Below are positions 1 through 8,641 of a stretch of 33,377 nt of DNA, piece by piece. Within the stretch, counting starts at the first letter, position 1; every line of letters starts with the position of its first letter. The position numbers and the translations under genes are program-made. The notes below the pieces were generated by a model. That model was not told the DNA's origin. It worked only from the letters and a program-made list of their open reading frames with translations, and made no database searches. The DNA is from Parachlamydiales bacterium (GTDB lineage: Bacteria > Chlamydiota > Chlamydiia > Chlamydiales > Parachlamydiaceae): contig JAGVJG010000055.1 in NCBI GenBank assembly GCA_020051235.1, forward strand, positions 1 to 33,377. Direction: 5' to 3'.

Positions 1-2026
1 AAGTTTGAATCATAACTTGCTCGGCTTCACTGTCTCCGCGGATTTTTGCCATTTTTGCTTGTAAGTCGGCGAGGATCGCATTATTTGTTCCGTCAGCAAC
101 CGTTGCAATACCGGTCACAACTGATAAAACGGTATTAACCAGTTTCGCGATCCCTCCGGCCTTCTCAGCAAGAGTTGCGCCAGCTCGGGTAATATTACCG
201 ATGGCCGCTCCCTGCATACCGGGGATTAAAAACATGATAACAGTGATGATAATCGTTGCGACAACGGCTGCCACCGCCATGGTTAATCCAAGGATCATTT
301 TTGCTTTATCACTGGTAACAAGACCCGATTCCATTAACATTTTAGTTATAAGATCGCTACCGCCCATTGCAAAGGTGACAGGGGATAGTAAGATAGCCGC
401 AATGACCATGATTGTCACAATCGTTTTAGCTACGACTTGTATATTTGCTTCCATCTTTTCGGCCATATCGGGATTGCTAACTTTAACCATAGCCACAACC
501 ATGTTTCCTACCCCTTTAATCATCTCAGAGGTCAAACTGAATTTAATGCCGGATGTTTGGCAGATACTATCAACGGCTTGAGCGATTAAAAACGCAGAGG
601 CAATTTGGCCCAGGCCTGGAATAATGTTGACGACAGCGGCAGCAATTATTAAAAAGGCGATTTTGATGAAGTTTAAAATCTTACCAAAAACTCCCAACTT
701 CGCTTTTTTCTTCGCTTTTCTTTCGGCTTTTATTCTTTTTCTTTCAGCCTTGAAGAATTTATCGATGCCTGTAATCGCGGCCTCAGTTTCTGCTTTGGTA
801 GCTTTTCGAGCTTGCGCAGTGTCGATAGTTAATAATTCTGCTAACAAAGTACTTAATTTGTTTAAAGTGTCAGATACTTTTTGCAGATAATTTAAAAATG
901 AGGTCTTTTGAGGGGATTCAGGTAAACTATCTACAAGAGCTTGAGCTTGTTTTACTATATCTGCCGCCGATCTTACGCTATTATTATAGAGACCAAAAAG
1001 AGCTGCATCAGTCGAGTTGGGTCCTGCAGCCGCGTAAGCGTCTTTTATGGCTTGCATCGTTTTAATTTGAACGTCTGTAAGTTGGCTTTCAGGAATGTTT
1101 AGAAGGTCTTGATATAATTTAAACCACTTAGGATCTTTTATGTTTATATCGCCAACGGCGGGAAACTGTGCTAATCCTTGATCAGCATCCGCAGCGGCTA
1201 CAGCGCCACTACCAGTCGACTCAACTCCAACTTCATCCAATTCCCCAAAGTCGAGAACAACAACTTCCGGATTTGAAAAAGCTTCGCCAACCTGATCAAG
1301 AGCATCATCAGCTGCTTGGGCGGCAGCGGCGGCTGCTCCTGCGCCACTTGCATTAACTTGCCCCGAGCTTGCGCTACTTGCGCCTGAGGCATCGGTGGTT
1401 CCAGATGCTTTTCCTTGTGGAACAACGGGGGCTCCATCAGCAACCTGTGTCTCACCTTCAATCGGTTTTCCGTCAGGGCCAATTGGCTTGCCATCAGGAC
1501 CAATGGTTCCTTCTTCAATCGGTTTTCCATCAGGACCTAGTTTTTGTCCTGTGATAGGTTTTCCATCGGGTCCAAGAGTTTCACCTTGTCCACCGGTATT
1601 TGCTCCGTCTCCATCAGCTCCGGTTTCACCTTCTTTAACGCCTCCGGTTTCGGCAAATAATGACTTCTCTTCTCCGTTTTGGGTTGCCTCATCTTTAACG
1701 TCTGAAACATTGCTGTCCTTTTGATCATTTTCTGCAACGGCGCTGCCGGCACTTTGCGCTCCGGAATCACGAATTCCTGAAGCATTGTCTGCAACATCGT
1801 TTGGATCAGGAGGGGTTTCAAGTACGGGGATGGAGGAGCCGCCTTTATAATCTTTTTGATCTACAGACGTGCCGGAGGAAGATTCAATAGTATCCGTAAT
1901 GGGATCGTCGGTTGCGGGTGTCCCTTTTGTTGGTATGACACCAATGTCGGTATCGGTATCGTTAACCGATGGATTATATGGAAGGGTTACTCCGCCGCCT
2001 ACAGTGTCGCTAATATCGCTAGGCAT
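1..2026 (-). CDS. copB: CopB-like T3SS hydrophobic translocator (partial, 3' end off the left edge)
   Basis: Open from an ATG at 2026 (GGAG ribosome site just upstream) to the window edge: 675 codons with no stop. The first ~420 residues are acidic, low-complexity and probably disordered, with four GPDGKPI units at residues 152-189 and an Ala-rich run near 210. A basic Lys/Arg/Ala stretch follows at ~425-440, then three long hydrophobic segments at about 443-490, 527-553 and 574-608, and a helical tail. Hydrophobic hairpins in the C-terminal half, plus an LcrH/SycD-type chaperone gene ending 12 bases upstream, are the pattern of CopB/YopB/IpaB pore-forming translocators, which insert in the host membrane as part of the T3SS translocon. 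It is longer than Chlamydia CopB (about 490 residues as I recall), mostly through the N-terminal extension. In Chlamydia copD follows copB, so a CopD-like gene may lie just outside. The family call rests on architecture and context, not on a search. Confidence 0.72.
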   Translation of the reverse strand, partial: MPSDISDTVGGGVTLPYNPSVNDTDTDIGVIPTKGTPATDDPITDTIESSSGTSVDQKDYKGGSSIPVLETPPDPNDVADNASGIRDSGAQSAGSAVAENDQKDSNVSDVKDEATQNGEEKSLFAETGGVKEGETGADGDGANTGGQGETLGPDGKPITGQKLGPDGKPIEEGTIGPDGKPIGPDGKPIEGETQVADGAPVVPQGKASGTTDASGASSASSGQVNASGAGAAAAAAQAADDALDQVGEAFSNPEVVVLDFGELDEVGVESTGSGAVAAADADQGLAQFPAVGDINIKDPKWFKLYQDLLNIPESQLTDVQIKTMQAIKDAYAAAGPNSTDAALFGLYNNSVRSAADIVKQAQALVDSLPESPQKTSFLNYLQKVSDTLNKLSTLLAELLTIDTAQARKATKAETEAAITGIDKFFKAERKRIKAERKAKKKAKLGVFGKILNFIKIAFLIIAAAVVNIIPGLGQIASAFLIAQAVDSICQTSGIKFSLTSEMIKGVGNMVVAMVKVSNPDMAEKMEANIQVVAKTIVTIMVIAAILLSPVTFAMGGSDLITKMLMESGLVTSDKAKMILGLTMAVAAVVATIIITVIMFLIPGMQGAAIGNITRAGATLAEKAGGIAKLVNTVLSVVTGIATVADGTNNAILADLQAKMAKIRGDSEAEQVMIQT

Positions 2027-2038
2027 ATTAATACTCCG

Positions 2039-2581
2039 TTAAATTAACGGCTGATCTTTCACTTCTTTTTTAAGTGCTTCAAGAGTGATTTCAGCGCGTT
2101 CTTTTAAAGTTTTAAATTCGGGTTTGTTTTGTGCCTTTTTTAAAGCCATTTGAAGAGCTACCATAGCTCCTAGCTTATCTTTAAGTTGAAGGGCACAGTC
2201 TGAAGCGTGGAAAAATGGAACAGGATTATCAGGATCTAAAAAGGTAACTAAAGTATACGCTTCTAAAGCCGCGTTATATTCCTTCATCATATGAAGGCAT
2301 GCTGCAATTCCCATCATAAATTTAGATTCCGTAGAGTCCAGTAATATGAGGATACGGAATATTTCGATCGCATCTCTGTATTTACCGGTATTGTAAAGTT
2401 GGTAGGCTTGTGCATAGAGGGTGGATACTTTCGAATCAGGAATACCGGCTAAAATTTTAATGTTGAATCCCGATTTAAGAGATCCTCCACTAACTTTTGC
2501 CATTGTTTCACCCACTTTCTCTTTCACATGCTCTCCCACTTTATTTGAATCTTGGTTGAGCTGGTTTTTCACATTTTTCAT
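2039..2581 (-). CDS. lcrH: LcrH/SycD-family TPR chaperone of T3SS translocators
   Basis: 180 residues. After a charged ~35-residue N-terminus there are about three TPR units from residue ~50 to 150, including a SKVSTLYAQAYQLYNTGKY helix pair and a GIAACLHMMKEYNAALEAY unit. Class II T3SS chaperones (SycD, IpgC, Scc2/LcrH) have this size and three-TPR layout. They hold hydrophobic translocators soluble in the cytoplasm through a concave TPR groove. The gene lies 12 bases upstream of the CopB-like gene and 19 bases downstream of the 393-residue ORF, all on the minus strand, so CopB is the likely client. Start at 2581 is preceded by an AGGA at reasonable spacing. Family assignment is firm; client assignment is inference from position. 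Confidence 0.85.
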   Translation of the reverse strand: MKNVKNQLNQDSNKVGEHVKEKVGETMAKVSGGSLKSGFNIKILAGIPDSKVSTLYAQAYQLYNTGKYRDAIEIFRILILLDSTESKFMMGIAACLHMMKEYNAALEAYTLVTFLDPDNPVPFFHASDCALQLKDKLGAMVALQMALKKAQNKPEFKTLKERAEITLEALKKEVKDQPLI

Positions 2582-2600
2582 AATGCGATTCCTACCTTAA

Positions 2601-3782
2601 TTATTTGTACAAGGCCGATAAAATGGTTGCGAGTTCTTGCAAAATCGAGGTCGCCATGCTGACCTGTTGGTTAACGGCGTCGTTCGATTGGTTAACTTGA
2701 GTTTGCAAGTTCTTAGAATCATCACCAACGCCTGATTTACGGGCTTTGATGGTTTCTACCATGGTGGCAGTATATTGGTTATATTCGTTTTTTCTATTCT
2801 CATCGGTACCGATTCTGAAGTTAGGGTCGTCCTTGATGATGTATTTAATTTGGTTTTGTAAATCGGCATATGCAGTTTGCCATTGAGAAAATAGCGTAAG
2901 TCGGTTCGATTGCGAGGCAGTTACTTTTTGAAGCGATTCGATAACCATTACCAGAAGCGCAAAAATTCGGTTTAAAATGAATGTTTTTCCCGAATTAGTA
3001 CCTACGGACGTTACCGCTTGAGAGGGAGATCCGGTATAAGATTGAATATATAAGGAAAGTGCATTATCTACCCATTTGTCAAAACTTGAGGAAGGGGTAA
3101 AATAGCCTTTCTCATCGATCATCTTTTGAACAAAAGCATTAAAGATTTCCGGAGTTAAAGTGCCTCCTGTAAAACCTTGCAAGATTTGAGCATAAGAAAG
3201 TCTTGCACCTACATCGACATCTTGCTGGACTTCAACAATTCTTTGTAAAAAGTCGCTAAAGTTATCGCTATACTGTTGGCTGAACGTTCCACCTGAAGTC
3301 CCTGTGTACACAAAGGTTTTGGCAAAATTGTTGAAAGCCAAAACAAAGAGATCGTCCGTCGTATCGCTGCCGCTGAATTGGCTTGGAACTGCATCGTCAA
3401 TATCCATCGGATCATAATCAGTTCCACCTTGGTTCGTTATGGTAGAAAATCCCGCCTTTAATGTTGTGTATAAGGTACCAACCCAATAATTCTGCTCGGC
3501 AGGAGGGATGGTTCCTCCTACTTTTTCATATAGATAGGTTCTAAATTGAACAACGAAATCGCTTATATTTCTAGGAATGCCCTTTTCCACAAAGAACGAT
3601 TCCGTATAGTTGTTAGCGGTAGATCCAGTGATTCTTTGCTCCTCTTGTTGCATTGCAGTAATTAAAGGCGTTGCAACAGCGTTGAGATCTTGCCCTACTG
3701 ATTGAAGATAAGCCTGGATAGCATCTTCACCTTGTAGGTTTAAATCGCCGGGATAACCGACTCCATTATAATTATTAGACAT
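2601..3782 (-). CDS. Putative T3SS-associated secreted protein, 393 aa, family not recognised
   Basis: No family recognised. The protein has no signal peptide and no convincing membrane segment; it is rich in Ser, Thr, Gln and Asn and mostly predicted helical by eye. The last ~60 residues are Gln/Asn-rich and end in an amphipathic helix (VSMATSILQELATILSALYK). The neighbouring 429-residue protein ends with a similar helix (KSASAILQQLTQTIQRM), so the two may be distant paralogues. Start ATG at 3782 lies 3 bases after the stop of the 429-residue gene, and its AAGGA ribosome site is inside the end of that ORF, so translation is probably coupled. Its place directly before the chaperone and CopB-like translocator suggests T3SS cargo, perhaps a hydrophilic tip or translocon partner. 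It lacks the hydrophobic segments expected of CopD. Confidence 0.6.
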   Translation of the reverse strand: MSNNYNGVGYPGDLNLQGEDAIQAYLQSVGQDLNAVATPLITAMQQEEQRITGSTANNYTESFFVEKGIPRNISDFVVQFRTYLYEKVGGTIPPAEQNYWVGTLYTTLKAGFSTITNQGGTDYDPMDIDDAVPSQFSGSDTTDDLFVLAFNNFAKTFVYTGTSGGTFSQQYSDNFSDFLQRIVEVQQDVDVGARLSYAQILQGFTGGTLTPEIFNAFVQKMIDEKGYFTPSSSFDKWVDNALSLYIQSYTGSPSQAVTSVGTNSGKTFILNRIFALLVMVIESLQKVTASQSNRLTLFSQWQTAYADLQNQIKYIIKDDPNFRIGTDENRKNEYNQYTATMVETIKARKSGVGDDSKNLQTQVNQSNDAVNQQVSMATSILQELATILSALYK

Positions 3783-3785
3783 ATA

Positions 3786-5075
3786 TTATCCTTTTATCCC
3801 TTGAGCCATACGTTGGATAGTTTGAGTCAATTGTTGCAAAATGGCCGAGGCCGATTTGTAATACTCTTCAAAAACGAACAGGAAGTTTCTGACGTTTTCT
3901 TTTTGAGTATCATTAAGCGACTGCGCCGAGGTAATCGCTTTGGTGATATTGTTTTGTATGGCACCTTGTTGAGTTATATCTCCGCCTTGAACGACATCGT
4001 ATTTATCTATGAACCACGCAAACGTGTCTTGCGTTACTGCGTCAGTTGGGGGCACTTGAACGTTGAGTAAATCGTTATAAACGGACTTTAAAGTGCCGTA
4101 AAGCGAACCGGTCGCATTTCTTTGAGTGGCAGTAAATTGTTGAGAAAGCTGTGCGACAAGAGCGGCTACAGAGTTTCGGTAGGAAATCAGCTGGTTAATA
4201 GCATTGTATCCAGACGGAGTTATCGCAAGATAGCTCGCGTCCACACTGACAGGATCTCCATCGCCATTCACTGACATTCGTAGAGCGTATACCATCGTGG
4301 TCCAGCTGGCAGGTACCGTAGGCACAATAGGTGTACCAAAGAATACGGATGCAAGGGCCTTATATTTTTGCAGCGATTCCTTGGCGCTATCATCGGGATT
4401 GTTATAGCTGAAATTGAAGCTTCCTCTCGAAGAAACCACGATTTTGTTATGCCAGTCCTGAATAGCGGCAAGAGTATTTAATACTCCATTAGTCGTTGTG
4501 AGGGCGCTTTCAAGGTCGCTTAACTGTTCATCGATGACATCATTTGCAGTTCCCACGTATTCAAGTTCAACTAAAGCTTGTATCGATCGGTTTCCGGGGG
4601 CGGTATTTAATGCGACTCTTAAAGTGTCGCCAATAGTGCCTGAGAGAACCGATAAATCTTTCCAGTCTTTTAATTGCTGGGCTGTAAGGGAAAAGCTACT
4701 TACATCACCCGTCGCTCCTACCGCATAAAATGAACGAACGAGAATATCAAGGCTCGTTGCCATTTCCACGTTTAAGAAATAGAGCTTGGTGGGGTTGGTG
4801 GCTGATGCGGGATTTGATTCATCAAGAGGAGTAACAATCCCATCTCTTGCAAGAGCAAGTAAATTCTTAATGGCGGTTGCTATGGCGTCAGCGTCAGCTT
4901 GTGTCGTTGCAGACGTTTGCCCTGGGTCACGGTTGAAGTAATTCGCGAGAACAGTGAGTTGCTCCTGATAAGCTGCCGAAACAGCATTTGACGTCCATTC
5001 ATAACGAGCGTATGTAGTGCCGTCTAGGCCTGCTACATTCACTTGTGTTAGGTCATATCTGAAATCTACGGTCAT
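3786..5075 (-). CDS. Putative T3SS-associated secreted protein, 429 aa, family not recognised
   Basis: No family recognised. Hydrophilic and Ala/Thr/Gln-rich, without signal peptide or membrane span. The N-terminal part carries an Ala/Asp-rich helix (QADADAIATAIKNLLALA, about residues 60-78). The C-terminal 50 residues form a helix ending in SASAILQQLTQTIQRMAQG, which resembles the end of the downstream 393-residue protein. The ATG at 5075 is preceded by AGGAG about 10 bases upstream. This gene opens the tight 429-393-chaperone-CopB run. The 129-base gap in front of it holds a candidate promoter, so it may begin a separate transcript from the 822-residue gene. A role as T3SS cargo or translocon accessory is inferred from the operon only. 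Confidence 0.6.
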   Translation of the reverse strand: MTVDFRYDLTQVNVAGLDGTTYARYEWTSNAVSAAYQEQLTVLANYFNRDPGQTSATTQADADAIATAIKNLLALARDGIVTPLDESNPASATNPTKLYFLNVEMATSLDILVRSFYAVGATGDVSSFSLTAQQLKDWKDLSVLSGTIGDTLRVALNTAPGNRSIQALVELEYVGTANDVIDEQLSDLESALTTTNGVLNTLAAIQDWHNKIVVSSRGSFNFSYNNPDDSAKESLQKYKALASVFFGTPIVPTVPASWTTMVYALRMSVNGDGDPVSVDASYLAITPSGYNAINQLISYRNSVAALVAQLSQQFTATQRNATGSLYGTLKSVYNDLLNVQVPPTDAVTQDTFAWFIDKYDVVQGGDITQQGAIQNNITKAITSAQSLNDTQKENVRNFLFVFEEYYKSASAILQQLTQTIQRMAQGIKG

Positions 5076-5103
5076 ACCTTAGATCTCCTAATAAAAGACT
5101 AAC

Positions 5104-5139
5104 TAATTTCTAAAAGAAATTACAATTCTAGTTAGAATT
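5104..5139 (-). other. Two small hairpins in the leader of the 429-aa gene
   Basis: Two adjacent perfect inverted repeats lie between the candidate promoter and the ribosome site: an 8-base stem with an AAA loop (5104-5111 with 5115-5122) and a 7-base stem with a GT loop (5124-5130 with 5133-5139). Both stems are AT-rich, so the folds are weak. Neither is followed by a clear U-run in the transcribed direction, so they are not obvious terminators. Confidence 0.35.
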
Positions 5140-5173
5140 TAATCGCCTATTTTTATAAACTTTCTTATTTAAT

Positions 5174-5202
5174 ATAATACTCTTATACAAATTATTTTTA
5201 AA
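5174..5202 (-). promoter_or_regulatory. Candidate promoter for the 429-393-chaperone-CopB operon
   Basis: Read on the minus strand, TTTAAA (5202-5197) is separated by 17 bases from TATTAT (5179-5174). This matches -35 and -10 boxes at 4/6 and 5/6 positions. The stretch is very AT-rich, so chance matches are likely. Position, about 100 bases ahead of the 429-residue gene and just after the 822-residue stop, makes it plausible. Confidence 0.35.
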
Positions 5203-5204
5203 AT

Positions 5205-7673
5205 TTACACTATCTTATCACTTGTGCTGTAGCCGGTACCGGCAGGACTTCCTCCCTTCATTTCAGTAGAGTGGATGCCGGCATAAGCAGGCTTATCACT
5301 GTAAACCAAAAAGTTAGCTGCATTGTACTTGTCTCGGGCGAGGTCGTCTGCGCTCCAATTCATGGTTAAACCATCATTAAAAAGGGTCGATACATTATCG
5401 CTTTGATCACGTTGAACCGCTTTGTTGTAATCATTTAATCTTTGGTCAACGAGGCTCAAAACTGAATTGGGACCCGCAACTAAAATATCGGTGAATTTGT
5501 CCGCTTGAGCTTGCGATTCTTCGGGGATTGCGCCGGGTTGGTTTAAACTTGCAACAACTCTTTCGTTAAAGGCGGCCCCTAATTCTTCGCGTGTTAAAGG
5601 CTCTGTTTGTACAAACGATCTTAAAGGATTATTTGCGGCAGCTTCAGCCTGAGTTAGAAACTCATTTGCATTTAGGCCCGCTTCATTTAAAAGCGCTTCT
5701 TTTTCTTCTCTAGATTTGGCTTCATCAAGGCGGCTTAAAAGCTCTTCTCGATCTTCTCTGTCTAAATTCGAATCATTAACTTCTTTTCGAAGTTCGGAAG
5801 CTTCGATCCGATTTCTAACTTCATCTTGTAAGGCTAAAGTGGCGCTATTGGCATCATCAAGAGAGGTGCGTACGGCTTGAATGCTTGCCTCTGTTCTTGC
5901 CGAATCAAGTTCTTCTTTCTCTAAGCTCGCTCTTACAGAATCTAAAAAGGCTTGTTTCGCGGCATTGTCAGAGTCAATTGCTTGTTGTTGAGCAGCGGCA
6001 ATAAACGCATCCCGCGCGATTTGATCGGCCTTTGCTTCGGAAAGTTGGGCTTGATCTTGAAGGCTCTGTGAAGTCAAATCGATGATGGCCTGGCCTATAA
6101 CAGGACTGTCGAATGCGTTTTTAAAGGCGATAAGGCCTTCAGTTAATTGAAGGATGGTATCTTTATCAACAGATCCTAAATTCGCGAGAACCTGAGCGAG
6201 TAGGCCTGAGCTTCCGATGGCTTTTTCAATTTGTAAAATCACGGCTTGAGTGACTTGTAAGAGAATGGCAGCTTCAATCCCTTTTACTAATGCGGTAATG
6301 TCTTCGATGTTTTTGGTTGCATCGTCTTGAGCTAAAATATTAAAGACCGTCTTATAAATAGTTTCGTCACTAAACACGGCTTGTAAGTTTTCTAGCGTAT
6401 GGAGGGCGGTTCCTGTTAATACGGAGGGAGAAGTGTTGGGTGTAGGTCCTACAAGGCCTGATCCTGCGATCACGCTTGCATCGGGAGCAGTTCTATTAAA
6501 TACTACTCTAGACTCGATGAGATCGGTCAATTGTTCTAATTTGGCTTGAGTAACCAGACTGGGATAAGCGTTTTGTGATTTATAGACATCTTCAATGGCT
6601 TGGCTGTTCATTTGAACAGGAAGATTCGGATTGGACTTGTTATCACCCGCCGTTGCCAAGGCACCGCCGGTCGCGTTCACAGTAGGATCTTGATTGACAG
6701 GAGCTGCATTATTAACCCCCGCTTCCAAATTAAACTGACCAAAAGCTAATTGATAGTAGTTTTGAAAGGCGATTTCTTTATCGGCTCTATCGTTTGCATC
6801 TCCCAAAGTTTTTAATAAATTTTCGGTGGGTAAGATGTAGGTATTATTAAATTGTTCTTCGGTGATAGGGTTTGGATTATAAATAACTGCAGGGGCGCCG
6901 ATGGGGAAGTCGGGTTGAGGAGCTGTTCCGGGAGTGGCGGGAGGTGCGTTAGGCAATGGATCAATGTAGGACATATGAGGAATCGGTTGGATTTCTTCAA
7001 GAACAGGGGCAGGGGGGTCTTCAGGCAAAAGAGCGGCTAATTGCTCAAGTTCATCATATTTTGGCTGTAAATCGCCGACTTTAGCATTGTACTCGTCCAC
7101 TTTTTCGTTATAGTCATCAACCCATCCATTGTAATCTGCGACATCCTCGTTCCAGTTGTCGACGGCTTCATTATAGTCATCGATTGCATCTTGATCGCCG
7201 CTGCTTGCATTAAATTGGTTGACGGCATTGGCTGCCTGGTTAACATCGTCGACTAAATCCGCTGCATTATCGTTAAAATCGCCAACCGCGCCATTTTGAT
7301 CATTAACGGCATCGGTGCCATCTGATCTAGCCTTATCGAATTTTTCATAGAAGGAGCTATAAGCATTGATTCTTGCTCTTAATTCGTCAGCTGAGATCGC
7401 TTTGTCAAATCGTAAATCTTTATATTGGTTCGATTCGTCCAGCAGAATTTCATCGATAACTTTTTTGTTTTCATGGGTCGCATCGCTGACGGTTTTTCTA
7501 TATCCTAAAATAGTAAGGTCGGGTCGATCGGCTTGGAAAGGGCTTGAAGCGGCTTTACTTCCGCCAAGTTGAATTTGCGTGTCAGTAATATTTAGGCGAG
7601 TTGCACCCTGAAAAATTTCATTTCCCGGATTATATATGGGATTATTCGGATCGAATGAGATATTAGATGTCAT
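5205..7673 (-). CDS. Large acidic helical protein, 822 aa, putative T3SS cargo
   Basis: No family recognised. Start ATG at 7673 has AAGGAG upstream. The protein is acidic, with no signal peptide. In order it shows: an N-terminal ~110 residues; an Asp/Asn/Ala-rich region; five consecutive seven-residue units of the form x-[YW]-N-x-x-V-[DAG] at about residues 166-200; a proline-rich linker (~215-270); a region with amphipathic, fairly hydrophobic helices near residues 430-500 (includes GIEAAILLQVTQAVILQIEK); and a long charged coiled-coil stretch (~525-660, rich in Glu, Arg, Ala, Asp). It is first in the minus-strand run leading to the T3SS chaperone and translocator. A secreted effector or structural T3SS-linked role is possible but inferred from neighbours only. 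Confidence 0.6.
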   Translation of the reverse strand: MTSNISFDPNNPIYNPGNEIFQGATRLNITDTQIQLGGSKAASSPFQADRPDLTILGYRKTVSDATHENKKVIDEILLDESNQYKDLRFDKAISADELRARINAYSSFYEKFDKARSDGTDAVNDQNGAVGDFNDNAADLVDDVNQAANAVNQFNASSGDQDAIDDYNEAVDNWNEDVADYNGWVDDYNEKVDEYNAKVGDLQPKYDELEQLAALLPEDPPAPVLEEIQPIPHMSYIDPLPNAPPATPGTAPQPDFPIGAPAVIYNPNPITEEQFNNTYILPTENLLKTLGDANDRADKEIAFQNYYQLAFGQFNLEAGVNNAAPVNQDPTVNATGGALATAGDNKSNPNLPVQMNSQAIEDVYKSQNAYPSLVTQAKLEQLTDLIESRVVFNRTAPDASVIAGSGLVGPTPNTSPSVLTGTALHTLENLQAVFSDETIYKTVFNILAQDDATKNIEDITALVKGIEAAILLQVTQAVILQIEKAIGSSGLLAQVLANLGSVDKDTILQLTEGLIAFKNAFDSPVIGQAIIDLTSQSLQDQAQLSEAKADQIARDAFIAAAQQQAIDSDNAAKQAFLDSVRASLEKEELDSARTEASIQAVRTSLDDANSATLALQDEVRNRIEASELRKEVNDSNLDREDREELLSRLDEAKSREEKEALLNEAGLNANEFLTQAEAAANNPLRSFVQTEPLTREELGAAFNERVVASLNQPGAIPEESQAQADKFTDILVAGPNSVLSLVDQRLNDYNKAVQRDQSDNVSTLFNDGLTMNWSADDLARDKYNAANFLVYSDKPAYAGIHSTEMKGGSPAGTGYSTSDKIV

Positions 7674-7774
7674 ATCTCACTCCTTATCTATTAACCTTAA
7701 GCTAAACTTTAGATCTCAAGGGAAATTGAATTTCCTGGATAGAGATTAAAGTCTATTCATGCTCTTAAGATTTA

Positions 7775-8641
7775 TTATACTCTTTTATACATTTTGAAAC
7801 GATAATATGTATTTTTAATATCAAATGCAGTATTTTTTAATCGTTTCTTAACAAATTTTAACCAAGACGTTAATCCCTGATTATTAATCTCAAAGAGGGA
7901 ATACCGAAGGGGAGAATTTTGCTGAAGTCTAATAGAATGAGCGAGTAAGGTAATGGACACTCCTGTACTGCGATGATCATCATCCACGTAGAGAGAACTG
8001 TATAGGATTAAATTTTCATTTACTCTTTTATTAACCATCCAGCCGATCAAGGCGCCCTTATGTCTAAGCGCTACTGAATTAAGGGTTTCGATAGGATAGT
8101 CTTCCAAAGGGTTAATATCTTCCGTAACTAAACCCTGCCTAACTTTTTGTTTAATAAGGTTTTTTTCTTCTTCAGTAATATTGAAAGGCTCGATTGTGTA
8201 ATCCGGAAGTAGAGGGGGAGGATTGTCAAACCAATCGGGATGAAAGAAATGCTGATCTACGAAATAGCGAGTAAAAGTAGGGTAAGCGGGAGAAAATCCT
8301 CTTTCATCAAGCAGAGATATCAAATCAGGTGTAATTTCTTCTTCTTCATAAGAAAAAGTTAAAGAGTCCATTTTTTGGTTTTGGATATCTTGCTCAAGTG
8401 CGTCTAATAATAAATGTGCAGAATCCCTTCGATCCGCTTTAATCGACTGAAGGTAGACTCGTTGCATTTCAGGAATAAATTCTGCCACTAATAGAGCTAT
8501 TGGACCCGGATCAAGAACGGTATAGACTTGCAAAAATTCTGGATTAAAGTCTTCGAAAAGATACTTGGAATAAGAAGAGACTAATAGTTCGCGGTAGGGA
8601 GCCAATTTTAGGTTTTCGGCTCCCACTCGCTCTAGTTTCAT
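7775..8641 (-). CDS. GNAT-like acetyltransferase, probable tandem-domain, 288 aa
   Basis: The C-terminal half (from about residue 165) looks like a GNAT fold: a strand pair around [24 protein letters not shown], then an acetyl-CoA loop region [18 protein letters not shown], then a final strand with the aromatic [11 protein letters not shown]. The RSTGVS loop only partly matches the usual R/Q-x-x-G-x-G/A. The N-terminal half ([34 protein letters not shown]) also resembles a GNAT core with RRDSAHLLL in the loop position, suggesting two tandem, partly degenerate domains. The ATG overlaps the clpX stop by 4 bases (ATGA), so it is the last, coupled gene of the clpP-clpX operon. Substrate is unknown. 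Confidence 0.6.
   Translation of the reverse strand: MKLERVGAENLKLAPYRELLVSSYSKYLFEDFNPEFLQVYTVLDPGPIALLVAEFIPEMQRVYLQSIKADRRDSAHLLLDALEQDIQNQKMDSLTFSYEEEEITPDLISLLDERGFSPAYPTFTRYFVDQHFFHPDWFDNPPPLLPDYTIEPFNITEEEKNLIKQKVRQGLVTEDINPLEDYPIETLNSVALRHKGALIGWMVNKRVNENLILYSSLYVDDDHRSTGVSITLLAHSIRLQQNSPLRYSLFEINNQGLTSWLKFVKKRLKNTAFDIKNTYYRFKMYKRV

Noticed and set aside
201-1724. Plus-strand ORFs and other-frame minus ORFs inside the CopB-like gene
   Set aside because: Repeats and low-complexity DNA leave other frames open. The minus frame starting at 2026 is continuous, has a ribosome site and gives translocator features.
2601-5075. Calling the 393- or 429-residue protein CopD
   Set aside because: CopD-type translocators carry hydrophobic membrane segments, and neither protein has any. 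CopD more likely lies beyond the left edge after copB.
7722-7736. Terminator between the GNAT-like gene and the 822-residue gene
   Set aside because: A GGAAAT/ATTTCC stem is present but only six base pairs and without a following T run.
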